A stretch of 64,000 nucleotides of DNA from Novosphingobium resinovorum. Lineage in GTDB: Bacteria; Pseudomonadota; Alphaproteobacteria; Sphingomonadales; Sphingomonadaceae. Positions 30,792-39,758 of the stretch are shown here, one piece after another. Every line of letters begins with the position of its first letter. Position 1 is the first letter of the stretch. A model generated the notes under the pieces. It ran no database searches. It was not told where the DNA came from and saw nothing but the letters and a program-made list of their open reading frames with translations. The translations under genes were made by a program, and so were the position numbers. The stretch lies in the NCBI RefSeq assembly GCF_001742225.1, contig NZ_CP017076.1, positions 744,001 through 808,000 on the forward strand, read 5' to 3'.

Positions 30792-31366
30792 GTGATGCCC
30801 GTCGAGATCTTGCCCTTCATGCCGGTCGATTTATCGAGGGTGAGATTGATGACACCCGCGATCGCGTCCGAGCCGTACTGAGCCGAAGCGCCGTCGCGAA
30901 GGACTTCGACACCGGAAAGCGCCATGCTGGGGATAGCATTGAAGTCGTAGGCGACGTCGCCTCGACCGATACCGTTGCTGGTGCTGAGATCACCTGACGA
31001 GTGACGCCGCTTGCCGTTCACCAGTACAAGCAGCTGTCCGGTCGAGAGGCCGCGCAATGTCGGCGGAGTGAGGAATTCGCCCGCCCCGGATGCATTGGGT
31101 CGCGGCGTGCTGAAACTGGGAACGGAAGTCTTCAGCATGTCCTGAACTTCCGTCCGCCCTCCGCGGGCCAGTTCATCCACGCTGATGCGATCGATGGGAA
31201 CGACCGATTCCGCTGCCGATCGGCTGCCGAAACGCGAACCGGTGACGACGATGTCGCTACCTCCGTCCGCACCGGCTTCCTGCGCGAACGCTGCGGTGGC
31301 CGGCAGGATGCAGGAAAGCACTGCCAGTCCGGTAGACGCCATGGCGATGTTGCGAAGTTGCCTCAT
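30792..31366 (-). pseudogene. TonB-dependent receptor cut by IS copy 2 (plug domain only)
   Basis: The ATG at 31366 opens a signal peptide (MASTGLAVLSCILPATAAFA) and SDIVVTGSRFGSRSAAES. An intact plug follows (PSFSTPRPNASGAGEFLTPP, LRGLSTGQLLVLVNGKRRHS, GVEVLRDGASAQYGSDAIAG). Coding ends after about 190 residues at the IS right end. The barrel is not present on the other side of the IS, so a deletion or recombination accompanied the insertion. Confidence 0.9.
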
Positions 31367-31796
31367 GATCTTCGTTTTCCCTGTTTTATCGATAGACGCG
31401 TGAGATCGGTCCGTCACTTGCGGACACAATCCTTGCCGCCGCGACCGGCAGCGATGATCGGATATCTCTGAATGCCTGCCCGGCAGCTACGTCAGGCGCT
31501 GCCGCCCTAGCATCGCCCGAGCATCAGTAGCGTTCAAGCGCAGCCACTGCGTTCGCCGGATGGCGCTGGCGGCGTGTTCGATCTCAAATGCATGCTACCC
31601 CCTGGTAAAGAATTGCACGCTCCTGCGGACGAACGGCGGACATTCTTGCGATGCCCCGGAGCTTTACCCCTTGTCCGGTTCGTCCCCGCCATCTTGCCCG
31701 GCTCCTCCCAAGGGACAAGTGACGGGTTTGAACGAGTCCATGCATGAAACTTATGGGTCTTGCCCTGAGACACATTCTTCATGCGCGGCCGCGACG
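31367..31796. other. Gene-free stretch between the receptor remnant and cytochrome c
   Basis: About 430 bases with no convincing coding frame, hairpin or operator. It contains the former promoter of the interrupted receptor, next to 31370-31450. Confidence 0.4.
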
Positions 31797-32168
31797 TCAG
31801 CGCGCCTTCAGGCCCGAGAGATAAGCGACAATGGCCTTGCGATCGTCCGGCACGGGTACGCTGGTGAACATTCGCGTTCCCGGCACCATCTTCGAAGGGC
31901 CTGACAACCAGCTGTCGAGCGTACGCGCATCCCAGCGGACATTGACCTTCTTGAGCGCGGGTGAATAGGGATAGGCGCCCGTACCGGCATTACGGCCGAC
32001 GATGCCGGACAGGTTCGGCCCCGCCCCGGACTTCTTGCCGGCTTCGGTGCTGTGACACGCAGCGCAGCGCTGCTTGAACAGGACGGCACCTTCGTCGGCG
32101 GAGACCGCCGTGGATCCCAGGCCTATCAGGAAGACGAATGAGGTCGCCGCAAGGCGAAGAAGCGTCAT
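31797..32168 (-). CDS. Exported class I cytochrome c
   Basis: 123 residues with a signal peptide (MTLLRLAATSFVFLIGLGSTAVSA) and one heme site, CAACH at about 38-42, preceded by LFKQRC. GAGPNLSGIVGR and PSKMVPGTRMF, with the probable axial Met, complete a cytochrome c2/c-550 pattern. The ATG at 32168 has GGAG seven nt upstream. It follows the Tat-exported PLP enzyme by 47 nt and may be the last gene of that operon, accepting electrons in the periplasm. Confidence 0.9.
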   Translation of the reverse strand: MTLLRLAATSFVFLIGLGSTAVSADEGAVLFKQRCAACHSTEAGKKSGAGPNLSGIVGRNAGTGAYPYSPALKKVNVRWDARTLDSWLSGPSKMVPGTRMFTSVPVPDDRKAIVAYLSGLKAR

Positions 32169-32215
32169 GGATATGCTCCGATACTGTGGTGACAATAGGC
32201 GGGGACGCGCAAGCG

Positions 32216-33529
32216 TCAGTCGAAGGCGCGACGCTCCTGATGGATCGCGGCGACCAGACGGTCGAGTTCGGCCGTGGTATTGAACAACGCCGGCGTCACG
32301 CGCAGCCCGGCGCCCGATGCCAGCCCCGCCTTGGCGACCACGAGCAGCTTGTGCTTCTCTACGAACAAGGCCTGCGCCGCCTTAGCCTTCGCGGGGCTGT
32401 CCATGCCGGGGAGCCTGAAAGCGCTGATGGCCCCGTAATTGCCTGGCTCATCCGGCAGCATCAGCTGCAGGCCGGGCACGTCCCGCACGCGCGTGACCCA
32501 GTAGTCCCGCAAAGCCTTGAGATGCGAGAACTTCTGCTCGATGCCCATGGCAGCCTGAACCTCCAGCGCGGCCGGGATCGTCAGGCGCGCCGCAAAATCG
32601 ACAGTGCCGCTGGGAATGCGCGAACGAATCTCGTCCGCCGAATATATCCGGTTGCCCAGCCACGGCTCGATGTCGCCGAGGCGCGACTTGCGGATGTAGA
32701 TGCCACCCGTACCAAGCGGCGCCGCAACCCACTTGTGAAGCGAGAAGCCGATAAAGTCAGCGCCGGTATCGGCGACGTTGAACGGCATCTGACCGACCGC
32801 CTGCGCGCTGTCCAGTATCACGTCGATCCCGCGTGCCTTGGCCATCGCGACGATTTCCTTGACCGGCGGGATCAACCCGTTGCGGTTAGACACGTGGGTG
32901 ACGAGCAGCAGCTTCGCGCGCGGCGTTTCCTTCAGCACTTTCTCGTAGGCAGCCAGGATATTCGCCCGAGTATGCGGTTCCGGCAGCGAAAATCGCACGA
33001 CCCGCGCACCCCGGCTCTTCTCGAGATAATCCATTGCGTATTGCATCTCGTCGTAGTCGGCATCGCAGTAGATCACCGCATCGCCGGCCTTGAGCAGCGC
33101 ATAATTGGTAATCAGGGCATAGAGCCCTTCGGTGCCGCCCCCGCTGAGCGCCACTTCCTCCAGCGACGCGCCGATCAGGTCGGCGACGGCCTGTCGGGAC
33201 TTGTCGAGTTCCTGGTCGCGGGGCATGTCGGGAACGCCGCTGCGCAGGAAGGTGGAATTATAGCGGTTAACCCATGCGACCTTGTCGAGATAGGCCGCGT
33301 GCACAGACTTCGTCATCGCACCATAGTAGGCCGCGTCGAAGTTCACGATCGACCTGTCGATATCATAAAGCGCGGCAAGGCGCTGCTGGGTCTGCGCAAA
33401 GGAAAGTCCGCCCCCCAGCAGACTGCCACGCACACCTGCCTGAGCCGGCGTCGCCAGAGCATGTCCGGCCAGCAGCGTGCCCGCGGACACCGCCCCGGCA
33501 CCGGCAAGGAACTGCCGTCGATTAGTCAT
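32216..33529 (-). CDS. Tat-exported class V aminotransferase-fold PLP enzyme
   Basis: 437 residues. The N-terminus MTNRRQFLAGAGAVSAGTLL is a Tat signal (twin Arg, FLAG) ending near AHATPAQA-type sequence, so the protein is predicted to be exported folded with its cofactor. The body is the isopenicillin-N-epimerase/cysteine-desulfurase-like fold: ALSGGGTEGLY, DSAQAVGQMPF with the PLP Asp, and the Schiff-base Lys in GFSLHKWVAAPLG. It starts 42 nt after the Rid-family gene. The reaction is unknown; epimerase, desulfurase or aminotransferase are all possible. Confidence 0.88.
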   Translation of the reverse strand: MTNRRQFLAGAGAVSAGTLLAGHALATPAQAGVRGSLLGGGLSFAQTQQRLAALYDIDRSIVNFDAAYYGAMTKSVHAAYLDKVAWVNRYNSTFLRSGVPDMPRDQELDKSRQAVADLIGASLEEVALSGGGTEGLYALITNYALLKAGDAVIYCDADYDEMQYAMDYLEKSRGARVVRFSLPEPHTRANILAAYEKVLKETPRAKLLLVTHVSNRNGLIPPVKEIVAMAKARGIDVILDSAQAVGQMPFNVADTGADFIGFSLHKWVAAPLGTGGIYIRKSRLGDIEPWLGNRIYSADEIRSRIPSGTVDFAARLTIPAALEVQAAMGIEQKFSHLKALRDYWVTRVRDVPGLQLMLPDEPGNYGAISAFRLPGMDSPAKAKAAQALFVEKHKLLVVAKAGLASGAGLRVTPALFNTTAELDRLVAAIHQERRAFD

Positions 33530-33571
33530 GTCTTGTCACTCCGAAACGTTGGATCTGGATGAGGCGCCCGC

Positions 33572-34036
33572 TCAGGCGCGAATTTCGATGACGGCGTCGA
33601 TCTCGACGGCGTAATTCAGCGGCAGCCGGTAGACGCCGACCGCCGAACGCGAATGGCGGCCGTGCTCTCCGAAAACCTCGACCATGAGATTCGAGGCACC
33701 GTTGATGACTGCCGGCACTGCGAAGAACGATGGCCCGGCCTGTACGTAGCCGCCCAGGCGCAGCACTTGCGTGACACGGTCGAGATCGCCGCCGCACGCC
33801 GCGCGAAATTGTGCGATGAGGTTGATCGCGCACAACCGCGCCCCCCCGGTGGCCTGCTCGGACGTCACGTCCTCGCCGACAATGCCTTTCACCTCGTGCG
33901 CGGCATCCCTGGACAACTGCCCGGAGACATGGACGATCCGGCCGGAGCGCGTGTACGGGACGTAATTGGCCACGGGCGCCGATGGCTCGGGCAAGGCAAT
34001 GCCGAGCTGGGCAAGCCTGTTCGCGATGCGAAGCAT
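33572..34036 (-). CDS. Rid-family (YjgF/PF14588-type) enamine/imine deaminase
   Basis: 154 residues matching the longer Rid subgroup: NYVPYTRSGRIVHVSGQL, the middle ARLCAINLIAQFRAACGGDL and the C-terminal GRHSRSAVGVYRLPLNYAVE, which includes the expected functional Arg. RidA proteins hydrolyse reactive 2-aminoacrylate and related enamines made by PLP lyases. Its position in an operon with a cystathionine beta-lyase-type enzyme and a second PLP enzyme suits that job. Separated from the ATP-binding gene by 9 nt. Confidence 0.88.
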   Translation of the reverse strand: MLRIANRLAQLGIALPEPSAPVANYVPYTRSGRIVHVSGQLSRDAAHEVKGIVGEDVTSEQATGGARLCAINLIAQFRAACGGDLDRVTQVLRLGGYVQAGPSFFAVPAVINGASNLMVEVFGEHGRHSRSAVGVYRLPLNYAVEIDAVIEIRA

Positions 34037-34045
34037 GAGGTCTCC

Positions 34046-34777
34046 TTAAAAGGGTATCTTGTCCAGGAACGCCCGCGTGCGCGGGTGCCGGGGATCGGTG
34101 AAGAAGGTTTCGCCGTCCGCGATCTCGACGATCTGGCCTTTGTCCATGAAGACCACGCGGTCGGCCACTTCGCGGGCGAACGCCATCTCGTGCGTGACGC
34201 AAACCATCGTCATGCCGCCACGGGCAAGGGCCTTCATGATGTCGAGCACTTCCTTGACCATCTCGGCGTCGAGTGCGGAGGTGGGCTCGTCGAACAGCAT
34301 CAATGCAGGATCCATGCACAGCGCGCGCGCGATCGCCGCGCGCTGCTGCTGGCCGCCGGAAAGCCGCGCGGGAAACTTGTCCGCCTGATCCGCGATGCGC
34401 ACGCGTTTCAGCATGGTGTATGCGATCTCGCGCGCGTGCTGTTCGGACAGACCCCGAACCCGAACCGGGGCGAGCGTGCAATTCTGAAGCACGGTCAGGT
34501 GCGGAAACAGATTGAAGTCCTGAAACACCATGCCCACACGTGCCCGAATGGCGCGCAGGGCCAGCGGATCGTCGGACAAGGCCTGCCCGGCGACGAGGAT
34601 TTCCCCGGCCTGATGCTGTTCCAGCCCGTTGACGCAGCGGATCAGCGTGGACTTGCCGGACCCTGACGGGCCACAGATCACCACCCGCTCGCCCGCCTTC
34701 ACATGCAGCGTGACATTGCGCAGGGCATGAAAATCGCCGTACCATTTATGCACGCCGACAAGGGACAGCGCCGTCAT
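34046..34777 (-). CDS. aapP: Polar amino-acid ABC transporter ATP-binding protein
   Basis: 243 residues: Walker [10 protein letters not shown] (about 36-44), the LSGGQQQR signature, Walker [14 protein letters not shown] and the switch His in [10 protein letters not shown]. This is the PAAT-family GlnQ/AapP/BztD type. It couples ATP hydrolysis to import through the AapQ/AapM permeases. The start overlaps the aapM stop by 4 nt (ATGA). Confidence 0.93.
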   Translation of the reverse strand: MTALSLVGVHKWYGDFHALRNVTLHVKAGERVVICGPSGSGKSTLIRCVNGLEQHQAGEILVAGQALSDDPLALRAIRARVGMVFQDFNLFPHLTVLQNCTLAPVRVRGLSEQHAREIAYTMLKRVRIADQADKFPARLSGGQQQRAAIARALCMDPALMLFDEPTSALDAEMVKEVLDIMKALARGGMTMVCVTHEMAFAREVADRVVFMDKGQIVEIADGETFFTDPRHPRTRAFLDKIPF

Positions 34778-35859
34778 CGTCGGCCCTCCTCAAGCGTCTC
34801 CTCAAGGTGCAGCGAATACCGCGCTACCCCGTAACAGATCACGAAATAGACCAGCGCCACCATCAGGTACGTTTCGGCGTAAGGCATCGGCCAGGCGGGA
34901 TCGTTGAGCACCACCCTGCCCGCGCTGACGAGATCGAAAAGCCCGACCACCATGACGAGGCTGGTATTCTTGATGACCACAATGATCGTGCTGGTCAGCG
35001 GCGGCAGTACCTTGCGGACGGCCTGCGGCAGGATCACGACACACAGCACGTCGCGGGAGCGAAGGCCCAGCGCCTGCGCCGATTCCCATTGCCCGCGCGC
35101 CACTCCCTGTAGGCCACCGCGCAAGACCTCGCAGAAGTAGGCCGCACTGACGAGCGTGAACACCCCCAGCGCCCGTGTGAGATTCTCCAGCCGGATCGTC
35201 TCGGGCAGCAGCAGCGGCGCCAGGAACGAGGCGGCAAACAGCAATGTCACCACCGGCACGCCGCGCAGCACTTCGACCAGCCCGCCAGCAACATAACGGA
35301 TCAGGGGCAAAGCACTGCGTCGCGCCAAAGCCAGCGCCAGACCCAGCGGAAAGCCAAACGCCAGCGAGAGCACCGTCATCAGCAGTGTCACCGGAAGCCC
35401 GCCCCACGACGCCGCCGGGACGGGTGGCAGGCCCGCTATTCCGCCGGCCATCAGCGCGACGGCGAGTACCAGCCCCACCCCCCAGGCCGCCAGCGTCGAC
35501 CGGTTCCAGTGAGCGCGAGGCATCGTCCACAAGGTCAGCGCCGCCAGCATCGCAACGACGGCGATCGGCCGCCACATCTGCGCCTCGGGGTAAATGCCGA
35601 AAAGGATGAACGGCGCCTTGTGACGCAGGAAAACCCAGCAGGCCCCCGCATCGCGGCATGCCTCGCCATCGCCCTGCCATACGCCATGCGCGAAAGCCCA
35701 AGCCATCAGGTGCGGTAGTCCCCGCTCGATCGCCGCCACGAATACCAGCGTGGCGAGCAAGTTCGCGCCGCCGCCGAAAAGCGTCGAAAAGCCGCCGGCG
35801 GTTTTGCGGCCGGATGGGGGAGCCAGCGCCGGCTCGGGAATAGTCTGCACGAAGTTCAA
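34774..35859 (-). CDS. aapM: Amino-acid ABC transporter permease AapM-type
   Basis: 361 residues beginning at a TTG that overlaps the aapQ stop as TTGA, with GAGGT about eight nt upstream. Hydrophobic helices run through the protein. The C-terminal third carries the PAAT permease signature ([13 protein letters not shown], then [26 protein letters not shown]... [14 protein letters not shown]). The long N-terminal insert of about 140 residues with extra helices is typical of AapM/BztC. Inner-membrane half of the importer. Confidence 0.9.
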   Translation of the reverse strand: MNFVQTIPEPALAPPSGRKTAGGFSTLFGGGANLLATLVFVAAIERGLPHLMAWAFAHGVWQGDGEACRDAGACWVFLRHKAPFILFGIYPEAQMWRPIAVVAMLAALTLWTMPRAHWNRSTLAAWGVGLVLAVALMAGGIAGLPPVPAASWGGLPVTLLMTVLSLAFGFPLGLALALARRSALPLIRYVAGGLVEVLRGVPVVTLLFAASFLAPLLLPETIRLENLTRALGVFTLVSAAYFCEVLRGGLQGVARGQWESAQALGLRSRDVLCVVILPQAVRKVLPPLTSTIIVVIKNTSLVMVVGLFDLVSAGRVVLNDPAWPMPYAETYLMVALVYFVICYGVARYSLHLEETLEEGRR

Positions 35860-36983
35860 CGCGCCCACCTCGCACTGCGTCGCTCCAGCGTTCCCATCCC
35901 CAGCGAGATCGTCGCCGCCAGCGTCAGATAGACAAGCGCGACCAGCCCCACGCATTCCAGCGCATGACCGGTATGGTTCATCGTCGTATTCGCGATGGAG
36001 TTCAGGTCGGGATATCCCACGACAAGGGCCAGCGTCGAATTCTTGAGGATGGCGGCAAACTGGTTCGTCATCGGCGGCACCATCACCCGAAGGGCCTGAG
36101 GCACAATGACAAGGCGCAGGCTCTGGCGGTCGCCAAGACCCATGGCGCGGCAGGCATCCCATTGCCCGCAAGGCACCGCCGCGATGCCGGCACGGATGAT
36201 CTCGGCGGCAAAGCCGCTCGCATAAAGCACGCTGCCGAAGGCAACCGCCGCAAATTCCGGCGTAATGCTCAGCCCGCCGACGAAATTGTAGTGATCCAGG
36301 TGCGGCACGTCGGGCGCGACGCCGAGGCCGAGCGACAGCCACAGAACACCCGCGGATATCACGGTCGCCAGCGTCACCACGCTCGCCAGATGCAGGCGGC
36401 CCCGCCATGCTAGCACGGCTACCGTCAGCAGCCCGCCGACGACTACCAGTAAAAGCGGCAGCGCCGTGCCGGTGATACCGAAGGAGGTGACGTAGAGACC
36501 GCGATCGTTGAGGAAAATGCCGGGAACCGCCTGAAGCGCGCGGCCCGGCTCGGGCAGCGTCACCGTGAGAACACCGTACCAGAACAGCAACTGCACGACG
36601 AGCGGCGTATTGCGCACGGCATCGATGAAGACGCGCGCGCTTCCGCTCGCCAAAAGATGCTCGGAGCGTCGGGCCAGGGCGAGCGGAATGCCCAGCAAGG
36701 TCGAGAAGACAATCACGACGAGCGCCAGCAGCACCGTGTTGCCCAGCCCGACGACGAGCGCGCGCGCGAAAGTGTCCGAAGGCGAATAGGCGAGTATCGT
36801 TTCGGAGATCGGAAAACGCGCCGTGCTCCCGAGGAAACCGAAATCGAGCACCATGCCGCGGACCGACAGGTTATGTGCCGCTACGGCCAGCAAGCTCGCC
36901 CCAAGCGCAAGCACGAGGACCGCGAACAGCGCCTGCGGCAGCCACCAGCGCACCAGGTCCCGAGAAGCGATCTTCCTGTCCAT
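35856..36983 (-). CDS. aapQ: Amino-acid ABC transporter permease AapQ-type
   Basis: 375 residues. The ATG at 36983 overlaps the substrate-binding protein stop (ATGA). It shows VFIDAVRNTPLVVQLLFWYG (PAAT permease opening), a long central insertion with two extra helices as in BztB/AapQ, then YASGFAAEIIRAGIAAVPCG, QWDACRAMGL and LPQALRVMVPPMTNQ, the coupling region that contacts the ATPase. It pairs with AapM. Confidence 0.92.
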   Translation of the reverse strand: MDRKIASRDLVRWWLPQALFAVLVLALGASLLAVAAHNLSVRGMVLDFGFLGSTARFPISETILAYSPSDTFARALVVGLGNTVLLALVVIVFSTLLGIPLALARRSEHLLASGSARVFIDAVRNTPLVVQLLFWYGVLTVTLPEPGRALQAVPGIFLNDRGLYVTSFGITGTALPLLLVVVGGLLTVAVLAWRGRLHLASVVTLATVISAGVLWLSLGLGVAPDVPHLDHYNFVGGLSITPEFAAVAFGSVLYASGFAAEIIRAGIAAVPCGQWDACRAMGLGDRQSLRLVIVPQALRVMVPPMTNQFAAILKNSTLALVVGYPDLNSIANTTMNHTGHALECVGLVALVYLTLAATISLGMGTLERRSARWAR

Positions 36984-38026
36984 CAGTAGAATCCGATAGG
37001 CAGCATCAGCCCGCCGTCGCGGCGCAGCCGGTTGGGACCTCGCGGGATGTTCAGCCCGGTGCCTGCGCCGAGGTTGGCATCGTAGACTTCCGCGTAGTTG
37101 CCGACCTGCCGCACGATCTGATAGGCGAAATCGTCGCGCAGGCCGAGCGCGCGCCCGTTGCCCGGCTCCACGCCCAAAAAGCGCCGGATCACCGGATCGC
37201 GCGAACCGCGCATGCCCTCGACGTTGGCGCGGTTGATCCCCAGGTGCTCGGCCACGATCATCGCCTCGATCGAGAACTTTACAATGTCGAACCACTGGTC
37301 GTCGCCATGCCGCACGGCCGGGGTCAGCGGAGCGATATCGTCGCTGGCGGGAATGATGGCGAAACGATGCTTTGGCTTCATCGCCCTCAGCGCGATCAGC
37401 GCAGACTGGTCGGTCGCCAGCGCATCGCAGCGGCCTGCCAGGAACGCCTGCCGCGTGCTCTGCACATTGTCGAAGATCACCGGATGCATCGTGACATGAG
37501 TACGCCGCGCGACATCTGCGAAGACGATCTCGGTCAGCGACCCGGTCTGCACGCATACTGTGGCACCATCGAGGTCGCGCAGCGTCCTGGCGCCACTGTC
37601 GGCACCAATCATGAACGCGGTGTAGTCGTAATAATTGGGTATCGTGAAATTGATGCCGCCCGCGTCGCGCTGCAGAGTCCATGTAGTGGTGCGGGGAAGC
37701 ACGTCGATCTCGCCGGTGAGCAGCGCGGTGATCCGTTGCTGGCCGGTCAGCGGCACGAAGCGCGCCTTGTCCCGGCTGCCGAGCGCAGCCACTGCGATCG
37801 CCCGGCAGGTATCGACATCCAGCCCCCGCCAGCGGCCGTGCGAATCGGGAGCGCTGAAGCCGGTGGTGTCCTTGCCCGCGCCGCACCGCACATATCCGCG
37901 CGCGCGAACTTCGGCGAGCGTGGGCCCACCCGCGGCCGGTGCTGTCGGGCCTTCGGAGCAGGCCCCCAGCAGCACACTGCCGGCCACCAGGCACGCAAGG
38001 GAGAGGAATGCGCGGGCAACGGTCAT
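36983..38026 (-). CDS. aapJ: Amino-acid ABC transporter substrate-binding lipoprotein
   Basis: 347 residues with a lipoprotein signal (LSLACLVAGSVLLGAC, lipobox Cys at about 23), which is unusual because most AapJ proteins have a plain signal peptide. The periplasmic binding domain shows LAEVRARGYVRCGAGKDTTG, FSAPDSHGRWRGLDVDTCRA, TTTWTLQRDAGGINF and NYAEVYDANLG, an AapJ/BztA pattern, ending RRDGGLMLPIGFY. Ligand class is L-amino acids; neighbouring genes suggest sulfur amino acids. Confidence 0.9.
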   Translation of the reverse strand: MTVARAFLSLACLVAGSVLLGACSEGPTAPAAGGPTLAEVRARGYVRCGAGKDTTGFSAPDSHGRWRGLDVDTCRAIAVAALGSRDKARFVPLTGQQRITALLTGEIDVLPRTTTWTLQRDAGGINFTIPNYYDYTAFMIGADSGARTLRDLDGATVCVQTGSLTEIVFADVARRTHVTMHPVIFDNVQSTRQAFLAGRCDALATDQSALIALRAMKPKHRFAIIPASDDIAPLTPAVRHGDDQWFDIVKFSIEAMIVAEHLGINRANVEGMRGSRDPVIRRFLGVEPGNGRALGLRDDFAYQIVRQVGNYAEVYDANLGAGTGLNIPRGPNRLRRDGGLMLPIGFY

Positions 38027-39198
38027 GGCGCTGCCGTGGTGCTAGCTGCCCCCAGACGGTCGAGCAGTCCAAGGAGATCGGCGAGAAGATCGTCCGGATC
38101 CTCCAGGCCGATGCTGATGCGCAGCAGGCGCCCTTCGGGATTGCCGCCGAGCCGTCCGCGCACCGTCATCGGCGCAACGAGACTGCGCGTCCCCCCCCAG
38201 GATGCACCGATCACGAATATCCGCATCGCGGCCAGCGCGTCGTCCAGCAGGGCGTCCAGTTCCGGCTGCAGGAGAAGGCTGAATACACCGCTGGCGCCCG
38301 TCATGTCGCGCTTCCAGAAAGCGTGGCCAGGACAATCGGGAAGCGCCGGATGCAGCACTCTCGATACGGCGGGATGAGAGCACAATGCCCCGGCAATGCC
38401 GGTCGAAACCTTGCCTATATGGGCCATGCGCACGCCCAGCGTCTCGATACCGCGCAATACGAGAGCACAATCATCGGGCGATACTCCGATCCCCAAGACC
38501 TTGGCCACCGCCCGCAGACGGACGTGCCAGTCCCGGTCGCGCACCGTCACGCTCCCGAGCAGGACATCGGAATGGCCGGCCGCGTACTTCGTCAGAGCTT
38601 CGACCGAGAAATCCATCCCGGCCGCAAGCGGCTTGAACAGCAGCGGGGTCGCCCAGGTATTATCGCAGCCTGTCAGTATGCCCCGCCGCCGCGCAACGGA
38701 AACTATAGTGGGCAAGTCCTCCACTTCCATGGTCGCGGAGCCGGGGGACTCAGTCCAGATCAAGCGAACGCTGTCGTCGATGAAATCTTCTATCCCGCTG
38801 CCCGCGAGCGGAGGATAGATCCGGTGCCTTATGCCCTGCGCCGCCAACACATCGGCGCACAAGGCGCGTACCGGCGGGTAGACGGTGTCCGGGATCAGCA
38901 CGGTGTCGCCAGGCTTGAGCACGCTCAGGAACAGCAGCGCGATGGCCGCCTGCCCCGATGGCAACAGGATCGAGCGCGCGCCCTGCTCAAGCGCAGCGAT
39001 CTGCGCTTCCAGCACGCGCGTGGTCGGCGTCCCGTCAAGTCCGTACGCGTAGCCGTCAGGCTCGCGCAGACGGCGCTGGGCATAGGCGTCGGCGTTCGGA
39101 AACACGATGGTCGATGCACGATGGGTTGGCACCGCAAGGCTGGAAAAGCCTGCCCGGTCCACCTGCGGGCGATGAACGAGTTGCGTCAGATCCTTCAT
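38023..39198 (-). CDS. Cys/Met-metabolism PLP enzyme, cystathionine beta-lyase-like
   Basis: 391 residues of the Cys_Met_Meta_PP family. Visible: YAYGLDGTPTTRVLEAQIAA (family N-terminal motif), LPSGQAAIALLFL, CDNTWATPLLFKPLAAGMDF and the Schiff-base Lys in SVEALTKYAAGHSDV. The closest type by eye is MetC/cystathionine beta-lyase, which releases homocysteine plus 2-aminoacrylate, later pyruvate and ammonia. First gene of the operon with aapJQMP, overlapping aapJ by 4 nt. AGAGGA lies five nt upstream of the start. A methionine gamma-lyase or cystathionine gamma-lyase is the alternative. Confidence 0.85.
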   Translation of the reverse strand: MKDLTQLVHRPQVDRAGFSSLAVPTHRASTIVFPNADAYAQRRLREPDGYAYGLDGTPTTRVLEAQIAALEQGARSILLPSGQAAIALLFLSVLKPGDTVLIPDTVYPPVRALCADVLAAQGIRHRIYPPLAGSGIEDFIDDSVRLIWTESPGSATMEVEDLPTIVSVARRRGILTGCDNTWATPLLFKPLAAGMDFSVEALTKYAAGHSDVLLGSVTVRDRDWHVRLRAVAKVLGIGVSPDDCALVLRGIETLGVRMAHIGKVSTGIAGALCSHPAVSRVLHPALPDCPGHAFWKRDMTGASGVFSLLLQPELDALLDDALAAMRIFVIGASWGGTRSLVAPMTVRGRLGGNPEGRLLRISIGLEDPDDLLADLLGLLDRLGAASTTAAP

Positions 39199-39269
39199 CG
39201 GTGTCCTCTTGCGTGAAAGCCACCATGCAGGGTCAGGACAGCGACCTCAATTGGCGACTTGTTCGCGGT

Positions 39270-39288
39270 CCATAAACCTTCGTTATGG
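39270..39288. promoter_or_regulatory. Candidate operator CCATAA-N7-TTATGG
   Basis: A perfect 6-bp inverted repeat around a 7-nt centre; the inner ATAA-N7-TTAT fits the LysR T-N11-A rule. It lies about 72 nt upstream of the first gene of the lyase-Aap operon. No regulator gene is adjacent, so the factor would act from elsewhere. Confidence 0.4.
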
Positions 39289-39509
39289 GCTAGCTCCTTT
39301 CCATGAGGGAAGGTGCGCGTGGCCGCCTCATCGAGAAAAGCCCCCGACGCCGGGCCGCATAACATCCAGACATGGCGCCGTTCCCGACCATCGATTGTAT
39401 TGAACCGCGTGGCCGGCTCGTTGCGCAGGCAAAGCGAGTGGCCGGATCTGCCCACATGGGGAATGGCGCTGCGCTTGGAAGGATCGGTGGCCGCGCGCTG
39501 GCATGGTTC

Positions 39510-39665
39510 AGCGTGACAAGCCTGCTCTCGCTGGCGATCGATCATTTCATGGACATGGGGCGCCCGGCCACCAATGTCCTGGGCGACACCATCGCCACTT
39601 GCGTCGTCTCTCATTGGGAAGACAGGCGCCGCATGCGCGAAGAGGTCCTGTCCGCGCATGCATAA
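39510..39665 (+). pseudogene. C-terminal stub of a dicarboxylate/amino acid:cation symporter
   Basis: The frame reads SVTSLLSLAIDHFMDMGRPA followed by TNVLGDTIATCVVSHWED. This is the final transmembrane helix region (FMDM.R...NV.GD) of DAACS/GltP-type symporters. The preceding about 400 residues are missing. It sits between the Aap operon and the copper region. Confidence 0.6.
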
Positions 39666-39758
39666 CACCTGCGCATGGATCGAGAAGCGCTAATGAATTG
39701 TGCGCCGCGCGACCGACCGTAACATCCCTGCACGAATACAAGCATCGGAGCAGCATCC

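Noticed and set aside
36984..38072. A long 5' extension of aapQ through aapJ
   Set aside because: The extension is aapJ read in another frame; the ATGA junction at 36983 defines the real start.
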